Below are positions 1 to 6,223 of a stretch of 6,223 nucleotides of DNA, piece after piece. Under the pieces are notes generated by a model. The model did not search any database. It worked only from the letters and a program-made list of their open reading frames with translations, and was not told the origin of the DNA. The translations under genes were made by a program, and so were the position numbers. Every line of letters starts with the position of its first letter. The first letter of the stretch is position 1. The stretch comes from an uncultured Flavobacteriales bacterium (GTDB taxonomy: Bacteria > Bacteroidota > Bacteroidia > Flavobacteriales_D > Crocinitomicaceae). The stretch covers positions 1 to 6,223 of the forward strand of contig CAIUKX010000219.1 in NCBI GenBank assembly GCA_903899795.1. Reading direction: 5' to 3'.

Positions 1-1382
1 CCTGAACAAGCTGGATTTGTTCCTGTTGTTATAGCAGCAGAAACCGAAGGAGTTACAGATGTGTTTATTGTCATTGTAATCCCTGTAGATGTTGCAGTAG
101 ACGCTGTAACACAACCAGCATTAGAAGTCATTGTACATGTAACAACATCATTATTTGCCAATGAAGAACTAGTAAATGTAGCACCTGTTGAACTGTTTGA
201 ACCATTTACCAACCATTGATATGTTGGAGTTGTTCCACCATTTGTAGGTGTAGGTGTAAATGTTACAGATGTTCCAGAACAAGCTGGATTTGTTCCTGAT
301 GTCATAGCTATAGAAACTGCTGGAGTAACCGGAGACGAAACTGTCATAGTTACAGAGTTGGAAGTTCCTGTAGTCGGACTTGCACATCCAGAGTTTGAAG
401 TCATCACACAAGTTACAACATCATTATTAGCTAAAGATGCATTTGTATAAGTCGCACCTGTAGAAACATTTGTTCCATTTAATTTCCACTGATATGTTGG
501 AGCAGAACCTCCATTTGTCGGCGTCGGTGTAAATGTTACAGAAACTCCATTACAAATACTTGTACTTGAAGCAGAAATGCTTACAGATGGTGTAACAGAA
601 GAAGTAACTGACATCGTAATTGAATTCGATGTAGCAGTTGCAGGACTAGCACATGTTGCGTTTGAAGTCATTACACAAGTCACAACATCGTTATTAGCAA
701 TGGAAGAACTTGTGTATGTCACACCCGTTCCAACATTGGTTCCATTCACTTTCCACTGATATGTAGGTGTTGTTCCTCCATTCGTAGGTGTTGCTGTATA
801 AGTTAAGGACTGACCTGGACAAGTTGGATTTCCACCAGTTGTAATAGCTATCGCCACACTCGGTACCACTACCGGATTAACAACGACTGTAGTTGATCCT
901 GCTGCTGAAGTACAACCATTTGTTGTTACGGTAACACTGTAACTTCCTGCCATTCCTGAAGTCGCGCCAGTAATCGTTGGATTTTGAGAAGTACTTGTAT
1001 ATGATACAGGCCCAGTCCAAGCGTAAGTTGAAGAAGCCACTGTTGCAGTCGTTAAGTTAATTGATGATCCTGCACAAACCGGTGAATTACTGCTAGCTGC
1101 AGGAGTAGCAGGAATTGCATTAACTGTCGTAACAATTGCATTAGAAGTTGCCGGACTACCTGTTACGCCAGCTAAATTAGAAGTCATAACACACGTAACC
1201 GACTGACCTGTCGTTAACGTAGTAGTTGTATATGTTGGTGAATTTGTACCAACATTAGATCCATTCACTTTCCACTGATAAGTTGGAGCACTTCCTCCAT
1301 TGGTAGGAGTTGCTGTAAAAGTTACAGAAGCTCCTGCACAAATACTATTATCAGCATCACTTGAAGTAATAGCTACAGAAGC
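1..1382 (-). repeat. Tandem array of Ig-like domain repeats inside the protease gene
   Basis: Six units follow one another with no linker: R1 1382-1113 (90 codons), R2 1112-864 (83), R3 863-591 (91), R4 590-324 (89), R5 323-51 (91) and R6 50-1 (cut by the edge). R1 and R3-R5 share a common pattern: a Cys near residue 15-18, TPTNGG, PTYQW, NG(S/T)N, and a second Cys in VTC(V/T)MTSN; R3-R5 also share ANNDVVTC. The two conserved cysteines and the Trp fit an Ig-like beta-sandwich. R2 is a different Ig-like type (YAWTGP, GSYSVTV), inserted between R1 and R3. DNA identity between units is patchy; one exact 22-base match links 4-25 with 277-298, 273 bases apart. Such arrays usually act as stalks or ligand-binding spacers on secreted proteins. 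The total number of units cannot be known from this window. Confidence 0.9.
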
Positions 1383-3695
1383 TACTGTTGCAGCTGAACT
1401 GGCAATATTAATGTCATCCAGATACAAATCATTACCATATCTATTCGTAACCTCAAACTTGATCAATACGTTTTGACCAATATAAGCTGTCAAATCTACC
1501 GTATCAATATCCCAATCCCCAGCAACTGACGGAGTGAATGCCGTATTAATAGTTCCGTTTGTCGCCAGTTGCACTCCTTTTTTATAGTACAAAGCCGAAC
1601 TATATGTTGAACCACAATCAGTGGAAACATATACTCTTAACTCATCATGATATTTTGTCGGAGCAGTAGTTGAATTATAATATTTATACGCTCGTTTGAA
1701 TGTCATTTTCGGAGCAGATGCACCTACCAAACTAATTGGTTTTGTAATCAAGTTATCCACTTGAGATGTATCTGAATAATTGAAAAGATCGATCGCTGCA
1801 GAACCTGTCGCACTTCCTGTGTTTCCAGCAGCCGCTTGTTTCACAATCCCTTTTGTACCGGCTGTACCCCAAGCCGTTGCTCCTGCATCAGCATTTCCAA
1901 TGATCCATCCGGTTGGAGGAAATGTTGCACCTTCAAAGTTTTCAATCAATGGCAAAGTTGCTCCTGTTGTAGGAGTAATATAACTTGGTTTAGTAGCTGT
2001 ATTACTTCCTTGCGTGTTAGTTGCTGTCAAAGCTACTGTGTAAGGCCCAACTGCATTGAACTGTACATGCGGGTTTTGTGATGTAGAAGATGTTCCTCCT
2101 ACATAGGTTACTGTATTTGGAGTGAACGTCCATGACCAACCTGTAGGGATTCCTGTAGTTAAATCCGTAAAAATGACTGTTGATCCAATACAAGGAGTAA
2201 CATTATCAGCAGAAAAATCAGCCACAGGAACAGCCGGTGCCGAACAAGGATCGCTTGAACCATCTAACACCATAGCTCCCGTATTTCCCGGATCCAAGTG
2301 ATACTTCAAACTCAAAGCAGAAGTTGTACCATCATCCGTCCAGTGAGCAGCTACTTTTCCATATAAATCATAATTGTTCGGAGATGTTACTCCACATCCT
2401 GAAGGTCCACCCGATAATGTCCCAATGATTCTACTGCTCCCATTGTTATATGTAAATAAAGGAGAGCCTGATGAACCACCTTCAGTCTCACCAAAGCTTG
2501 TAGCAGTGGATACCCAAGTCACTTTCCAATGCGTATTCAGAGTTGTCCCACTATATGAATCTGACGTAACAGCTGCAGTATAGGTCGAAATTTTCTTAAT
2601 ATCTCCAGCTGGATGGTGAATTCCAACACCAGAAGCTGAAGCTGTATTGTTTGCATCCCATCCGTTCCAGTATGCATTGATACTTGCAGATTTTAAAGTA
2701 GTAATTGTTGCTGCTTCATTGGCCAATGTTCCCATTTGAACCAATAAAAAATCGTCTTTTGTAATATTGGTCGTATAATCATTTGAGTCAGCCAAACGCA
2801 CACATCCAGTAACCGTATGCGTATCCAATGTTCCAACTGCAGTAGGATTTGTACATCCAGGTGCTTCATAGTTGAAATAAAACACCCATAAATTCATATT
2901 TGCTGCTGATGTTGAAGCGGCAGGGCCACAGTGAAGTGCCGTTAAAAATAATGGCTTACAGTCATGAGCAGTATTATTAACCAAAGATCCTGAACACCAT
3001 CCAGCACCTGAAGCCTCTACCACATAGATTCTTGCAACACCTCTTTTCTCCTCTTGGTAATTTGCACCTTCAGGACAGTTAACATTCACTTCGCATGTTC
3101 CAGCCTCATTTATTTTTTGAGGATTTGGATTACCTGTACTACGGTAATTATAAATTACTCTTTGCAAAGTAAAAGAAGACGGTGTGGCATAAGCAGGGTC
3201 GATACACGTCAAAACCAAATCATCTCCGAAACAAAGCGGTATATTTTGCTGCAAATCTTCTAGCATATCTGCTTTGGTAAAAACATCTGAAACTTTTTTA
3301 CCATCTCTTGTCTGTACCCAAAATTGAGACCCTTGAGACAATACAAAAGAGCTAAAAATAAAACTCAAAGCCTCTGCTCCAGGATTTTTAATAGCCAACT
3401 GCCATTTTTTCTCACCGGACGGCAATGTTGTCCATACCCCTGAATTGGATTGAGTTAGGTTTGTAAAAGAAGCTACACCGATTCGGTATAACATTCCCTG
3501 TGCATCGCGAACCGCATCCTCAGCTTGGATCTGATCCATATTCGGAGTTGGGATCGAGTGAGTAGGAACCATTGAACTTACTTGTGTATAGACACTTGTA
3601 GGCACTTTAGTTTCTAATGTCGAAAGATTTTGGGAAAAGGAGGATAGTCCAAAAAACAGAACAGTAACCCCTAGCGAGAGTAATTTTCTTTTCAT
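1..3695 (-). CDS. Secreted lysyl-endopeptidase-like serine protease with PKD, choice-of-anchor J and Ig-like repeats (C-terminus outside window)
   Basis: The frame is open for 1231 codons from the ATG at 3695 to the window edge, so the protein is 3'-truncated here by the edge, not by mutation. Residues 1-21 form a Sec signal peptide (MKRK, hydrophobic core, SFS before Gln22). Residues 22-194 are a propeptide of the type seen in Bacteroidota proteases. Residues 195-479 match Achromobacter protease I (family S1 lysyl endopeptidase) as I remember it: TALHC with His255, DDFLLV with Asp315, GGSSGSP with Ser409, then GGPSGC and DLYGKV with Asp443 at the Lys-binding position, and the ending LDPGNTGAMVLDG. 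Its six disulfide cysteines map to 201, 207, 234, 256, 281 and 434. Next come a PKD domain (about 489-578), a choice-of-anchor J/cleaved adhesin domain (about 583-765, ENFEG to LDDINI), and Ig-like repeats from 772 onward. Secretion by the type IX system is inferred, because the C-terminal sorting domain would lie outside the window. It is expected to digest extracellular protein after lysine. The start is supported by the signal peptide and the upstream promoter. Family assignment is firm; exact specificity is inference. Confidence 0.93.
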   Translation of the reverse strand, partial: MKRKLLSLGVTVLFFGLSSFSQNLSTLETKVPTSVYTQVSSMVPTHSIPTPNMDQIQAEDAVRDAQGMLYRIGVASFTNLTQSNSGVWTTLPSGEKKWQLAIKNPGAEALSFIFSSFVLSQGSQFWVQTRDGKKVSDVFTKADMLEDLQQNIPLCFGDDLVLTCIDPAYATPSSFTLQRVIYNYRSTGNPNPQKINEAGTCEVNVNCPEGANYQEEKRGVARIYVVEASGAGWCSGSLVNNTAHDCKPLFLTALHCGPAASTSAANMNLWVFYFNYEAPGCTNPTAVGTLDTHTVTGCVRLADSNDYTTNITKDDFLLVQMGTLANEAATITTLKSASINAYWNGWDANNTASASGVGIHHPAGDIKKISTYTAAVTSDSYSGTTLNTHWKVTWVSTATSFGETEGGSSGSPLFTYNNGSSRIIGTLSGGPSGCGVTSPNNYDLYGKVAAHWTDDGTTSALSLKYHLDPGNTGAMVLDGSSDPCSAPAVPVADFSADNVTPCIGSTVIFTDLTTGIPTGWSWTFTPNTVTYVGGTSSTSQNPHVQFNAVGPYTVALTATNTQGSNTATKPSYITPTTGATLPLIENFEGATFPPTGWIIGNADAGATAWGTAGTKGIVKQAAAGNTGSATGSAAIDLFNYSDTSQVDNLITKPISLVGASAPKMTFKRAYKYYNSTTAPTKYHDELRVYVSTDCGSTYSSALYYKKGVQLATNGTINTAFTPSVAGDWDIDTVDLTAYIGQNVLIKFEVTNRYGNDLYLDDINIASSAATVASVAITSSDADNSICAGASVTFTATPTNGGSAPTYQWKVNGSNVGTNSPTYTTTTLTTGQSVTCVMTSNLAGVTGSPATSNAIVTTVNAIPATPAASSNSPVCAGSSINLTTATVASSTYAWTGPVSYTSTSQNPTITGATSGMAGSYSVTVTTNGCTSAAGSTTVVVNPVVVPSVAIAITTGGNPTCPGQSLTYTATPTNGGTTPTYQWKVNGTNVGTGVTYTSSSIANNDVVTCVMTSNATCASPATATSNSITMSVTSSVTPSVSISASSTSICNGVSVTFTPTPTNGGSAPTYQWKLNGTNVSTGATYTNASLANNDVVTCVMTSNSGCASPTTGTSNSVTMTVSSPVTPAVSIAMTSGTNPACSGTSVTFTPTPTNGGTTPTYQWLVNGSNSSTGATFTSSSLANNDVVTCTMTSNAGCVTASTATSTGITMTINTSVTPSVSAAITTGTNPACS

Positions 3696-3725
3696 AGTGT
3701 TGTATTCGTTAAAGTTTAAGCGAAA

Positions 3726-3756
3726 CAAACATACACTATCTCATCTATAAAAACAA
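3726..3756 (-). promoter_or_regulatory. Bacteroidota-type promoter for the protease gene
   Basis: Reading the minus strand, TTG (3756-3754) is followed after 20 bases by TATGTTTG (3733-3726). This matches the known Bacteroidota primary sigma factor consensus TTG-N17-23-TAnnTTTG at every fixed position. The -7 element ends 30 bases before the ATG at 3695, leaving a 5' leader of roughly 20-25 bases. That leader has no Shine-Dalgarno sequence, which is normal in this phylum. The site lies in the spacer after argS, so the protease is probably transcribed on its own. Confidence 0.7.
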
Positions 3757-3778
3757 GTATTTTTTATTACTTTATTAA

Positions 3779-3797
3779 CAAAAAACGGATTTTTTTG
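3779..3797 (-). terminator. Weak inverted repeat after argS, possible terminator
   Basis: Nineteen bases past the argS stop, the minus strand reads CAAAAAA, five bases, then TTTTTTG. This is a perfect 7-bp inverted repeat ending in a run of T. Six of the seven pairs are A-T, so the stem would be unstable. Its place between argS and the protease promoter suits a terminator, but AT-rich DNA yields such repeats by chance and no better hairpin is visible in the spacer 3696-3815. Confidence 0.25.
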
Positions 3798-3815
3798 AAT
3801 ATTTTATAACAATTA

Positions 3816-5711
3816 TTACATCCGATTCGGAACTTCAACCCCTAAAAGTAACATCGAAGATTTGATCACTTTCGCAACGTTTTCACTGAGAATCAAACGC
3901 ATAACTTTCAATTTTTCATCTTCCTCGATTAAAATAGGAACATTTTGATAAAACTGATTGTACAATTTGACCAGTTCATAAATATAGTTTGCAATTAAGG
4001 CTGGTGAAAGTTCTTTGGCAGCATCTTTGATAACCAATGGATATTCTACCAAATGTTTGATAATTTCTTTTTCAAAAGAACCAATCTCTGTTTTATTCAA
4101 AGTCAGATCTGAGCCACCTTTTGCAATAAGTGACTTGATCCTCGCATGAGCATATTGAATAAAAGGTCCCGTATTACCATTCAATTCGATTGATTCTGCA
4201 GGATCGAACATCATACGCTTTCTAGGATCTACTTTCAATAGGAAGTATTTCAATCCTCCCATTCCAATCAAACGGAAAAGATTAGTACGCTCATCTTCTG
4301 TCATTCCTTCCAGATAGCCACGTTCCTGACTCATTTCTTTCGCACTTTGAACCACTTCATGCATTAAGTCATCAGCATCCACAACCGTTCCTTCACGTGA
4401 TTTCATTTTTCCGGAAGGTAAATCAACCATTCCGTAGGAAAGATGGAAACAATTTTCCGCCCATTCATATCCCAGTTTCTTCAGAATCAAAAACAGAACT
4501 TTAAAATGATAATCCTGTTCATTTCCCACCGTATAAATCATTCCCTGCAGATCAGGAAAATCTTTGTATCGATCAACTGCTGTTCCAACATCTTGGGTCA
4601 TATAAACAGTAGTCCCATCCGAACGAAGCAATAGTTTTTCATCCAAACCATCGCTGGTCAAATCAATCCAAACCGAACCATCTTCCTTCTTATAAAAAAC
4701 GCCTTTTTGCAAACCTTCGATAACAATATCTTTTCCAAGAATAAACGTATCTGATTCATAATAGAGCTTCTCGAAATCAACTCCCATTTCTTTATAAGTC
4801 GAAGCAAATCCTTCATAGACCCAACTATTCATAGTCGTCCATAAAAGGTAAACCTGTGGATCACGGGCTTCCCATTTCACCAACATATCTTTCGCCTCTT
4901 TCAGAAGACTGGTTTCATTTTTTGCTAAATCCTTAATCTTTTCATCAAGTCCTTTGACAGCCTTATCATCTTTTCCTGCTTTCGCTTCTGAAAGACGGAT
5001 GAATTCTTCACTAATCTTATTGGAAAAACCCGAAAAATCTCCTTTTTCCCAGAGCTCTATTATCGATTTTGCTTCTGCATTGAACTGTTTATCGAACTCA
5101 ACATAGTATTTACCAACCAATTTATCACCTTTCAATCCAGTATTCGAAGGAGTTTCGCGTTCACCCTTTTCATTCAAAGGAGAAAATTTTTCCCAGGCCA
5201 GCATACTTTTACAAATGTGAATCCCTCTATCATTGATGATTTGAGATTTGATCACTTTATGTCCGTTCGCCTTCAAAATTTCAGCGACAGAGTACCCTAA
5301 AAAATTATTTCGAAGATGTCCTAAGTGCAAAGGTTTATTTGTATTCGGCGAAGAATATTCTACCATAATCATCGATTTGGAATCCTTTGGCGCAAATCCA
5401 AAATCGCTTTGCTTGTCAATTTCCTCCAATTGAGACAACCAATAATCGGATGAGATATTAAAATTTAAAAAACCACTGATCACCTGATAAGAAGCGATGA
5501 AAGGTAATTTTTCCATTAAAAAAGAACCTATTTTATTTCCCGCATCATCCGGAGAACAGCGCAATGCTTTTACAAAAGGAAAAATGACCAATGTTAAATC
5601 TCCTTCGACCTCTTTCCTGGTTTTTTGAAATTGAATCATTTTCGGATCAATTTCACCTCCAAAAAGATGTACGGCATTATCTACTAAAATCTCTGTGATT
5701 GGGTTTTCCAT
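3816..5711 (-). CDS. argS: Arginyl-tRNA synthetase (class I)
   Basis: This cytoplasmic enzyme charges tRNA-Arg with arginine using ATP and is normally essential. The 631-residue frame is complete. An N-terminal ArgRS-specific tRNA-binding domain covers about residues 1-105. The Rossmann catalytic core follows, with the ATP-binding HIGH motif as HLGH (129-132) inside SSPNTNKPLHLGHLRNN. The second ATP motif, KMSKS, appears as KMKSREG (435-441), an accepted ArgRS form. The C-terminal alpha-helical DALR anticodon-binding domain spans about 512-631, beginning at GNTGPFIQYAHAR and ending in GVEVPNRM. The protein is somewhat longer than the roughly 580-600 residues usual for ArgRS; a Lys/Glu-rich stretch at about 240-280 accounts for much of this. 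The ATG at 5711 is chosen because an in-frame TAA lies at 5738-5736 with no other start between. No Shine-Dalgarno or clear promoter precedes it. The arginase remnant ends 34 bases upstream, so argS may be transcribed from beyond it. Confidence 0.97.
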   Translation of the reverse strand: MENPITEILVDNAVHLFGGEIDPKMIQFQKTRKEVEGDLTLVIFPFVKALRCSPDDAGNKIGSFLMEKLPFIASYQVISGFLNFNISSDYWLSQLEEIDKQSDFGFAPKDSKSMIMVEYSSPNTNKPLHLGHLRNNFLGYSVAEILKANGHKVIKSQIINDRGIHICKSMLAWEKFSPLNEKGERETPSNTGLKGDKLVGKYYVEFDKQFNAEAKSIIELWEKGDFSGFSNKISEEFIRLSEAKAGKDDKAVKGLDEKIKDLAKNETSLLKEAKDMLVKWEARDPQVYLLWTTMNSWVYEGFASTYKEMGVDFEKLYYESDTFILGKDIVIEGLQKGVFYKKEDGSVWIDLTSDGLDEKLLLRSDGTTVYMTQDVGTAVDRYKDFPDLQGMIYTVGNEQDYHFKVLFLILKKLGYEWAENCFHLSYGMVDLPSGKMKSREGTVVDADDLMHEVVQSAKEMSQERGYLEGMTEDERTNLFRLIGMGGLKYFLLKVDPRKRMMFDPAESIELNGNTGPFIQYAHARIKSLIAKGGSDLTLNKTEIGSFEKEIIKHLVEYPLVIKDAAKELSPALIANYIYELVKLYNQFYQNVPILIEEDEKLKVMRLILSENVAKVIKSSMLLLGVEVPNRM

Positions 5712-5745
5712 TTTTACTTCGCTCTTAAACCTTCTTTACTAATTA

Positions 5746-6099
5746 TTATCTTAAAACATCCACCACTGCTTCCACTAATTCGGCAGTCACTTCAGCCATT
5801 TTATTTACTTTTTCATCCAAACAAGGATTCACTTCTACAAATTCCAAACAAACGGTCTTCGGATGCTGAGCTAAACGTTGTAAAATAGTTCTAGCCTGAT
5901 CCGGAGTTAAACCTCCGTTTACCGGTGTACCTGTCCCATGCGATGTCAAACCCGGATCCATTGAATCCACATCGAAAGAAACATAAACCATATCACAATC
6001 GTTCAATTTCTCTTCCAGTTCGTTCAGAATTGAATCTACCCCACGACTGTTCACTTCTTCAACAGGATAATTCTTAATTTTCAATTCACTGATAATTTC
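5746..6099 (-). pseudogene. Arginase-family protein, 5'-truncated C-terminal fragment
   Basis: The frame from 6099 to the TAA at 5746 gives 117 residues matching the C-terminal third of arginase/agmatinase-type ureohydrolases, manganese enzymes that split arginine or related guanidino compounds to release urea. Visible motifs are SFDVDSMDP, with two metal-ligand aspartates (codons 5973-5971 and 5967-5965), then GTGTPVNGGLT, and EFVEVNP with the conserved Glu. Complete members are about 300-340 residues and carry the other metal ligands in GGDHS and DAHTD blocks, which are absent here. Homology appears to run up to the Glu codon at 6099-6097, where TAG (6102-6100) interrupts the frame. Upstream sequence in all frames is stop-rich and unlike arginase. 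The only start within the fragment before the motifs is a TTG at 6084, and a protein from it could not form the metal site. The gene is therefore called broken by insertion, deletion or misassembly. The Bacteroidota arginase-like subgroup fits best; the exact substrate is unknown. Confidence 0.8.
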
Positions 6100-6223
6100 C
6101 TAGCTTTTAGATTACTCAACAATCAGATCAACTAGTTTTTATCTTAAACAGTCTCTAAACTGAAATCCTGTTCCAGTGATTGACTGAAAAAAATTAGAGC
6201 TTTAAAACTCTTCTATTTGAAAG
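6100..6223. other. AT-rich noncoding segment abutting the broken arginase
   Basis: These 124 bases have stops in all six frames and resemble no gene I recognise. They replace the upstream two thirds of the arginase gene, with a sharp boundary at about 6099/6100. They could be the end of an insertion sequence or other integrated DNA, or intergenic DNA brought in by a deletion. Read on the minus strand, six codons (FQIEEF) end in TAA at 6204-6202 and could be the tail of a gene beyond the edge, but this is too short to support. No terminal inverted repeat or target duplication can be shown, because only one side is present. Confidence 0.4.

Noticed and set aside
1..900. Regularly spaced repeats that could suggest a CRISPR array
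   Set aside because: The period is about 270 bases, equal to a whole number of codons, and the repeats encode an Ig-like domain in an open frame; there are no short uniform repeats and spacers.
577..2583. Several small open frames on the plus strand (577-759, 1780-1983, 1836-2081, 2374-2583) and one on the minus strand (169-411)
   Set aside because: All overlap the large protease frame in other phases, have low-complexity compositions mirroring it, and show no family resemblance or start signals.
3054..3263. Plus-strand open frame of 69 codons
   Set aside because: It is antisense to the protease propeptide and early catalytic domain, which match known sequence in the other strand; no independent support.
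4443..5433. Plus-strand open frames at 4443-4634 and 5248-5433
   Set aside because: They are antisense to conserved argS coding sequence and encode nothing recognisable.
6140..6165. GAGACTGTTTAAG resembling an insertion-sequence end
   Set aside because: It lies about 50 bases away from the arginase breakpoint rather than at it, no partner inverted repeat is present, and I cannot assign it to a named family.
6202..6222. Minus-strand codons FQIEEF followed by TAA, as the end of a transposase gene
   Set aside because: Six codons cannot be distinguished from chance; it would need sequence beyond the right edge.

Overview
The window most likely comes from a Bacteroidota bacterium of the order Flavobacteriales. 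A Crocinitomicaceae/Fluviicola-like origin is possible, but that is only an impression. The evidence is moderate-to-low GC, start sites without a Shine-Dalgarno sequence, a near-perfect Bacteroidota-type promoter (TTG-N20-TATGTTTG), and a large secreted protease whose C-terminal architecture (PKD, choice-of-anchor J, Ig-like repeats) is typical of type IX secretion cargo in this phylum. All recognised genes lie on the minus strand.

Layout in direction of transcription, from high to low coordinates. Positions 6223-6100 are AT-rich and noncoding. They join abruptly to the C-terminal third of an arginase-family gene (6099-5746), which has no N-terminal part and looks like a broken gene. After 34 bp comes an intact argS (5711-3816, arginyl-tRNA synthetase, 631 aa). 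A 120-bp spacer follows, holding a weak possible terminator for argS and a convincing promoter for the next gene. From 3695 to the left edge runs one uninterrupted reading frame of at least 1231 codons. It encodes a lysyl-endopeptidase-like secreted serine protease whose C-terminus lies outside the window.

The protease shows a signal peptide, a propeptide of about 173 residues, a trypsin-fold catalytic domain closely resembling Achromobacter protease I (His255, Asp315, Ser409, with Asp443 at the Lys-specificity position), a PKD domain, a choice-of-anchor J (cleaved adhesin) domain, and six Ig-like units. The last unit is cut by the window edge. The protein is inferred to be exported through Sec, moved across the outer membrane by the type IX system, and activated by cleavage after a lysine.

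The arginase remnant and argS share arginine as substrate and may once have been co-transcribed. No other functional link ties them to the protease. I found no CRISPR array, RNA gene, complete mobile element or evidently new system. The points most worth checking are the arginase junction, the active-site variation and extra cysteines of the protease, and the repeat array. Both window edges fall in sequence of a kind that commonly breaks assemblies (tandem repeats on the left, a possible insertion on the right).
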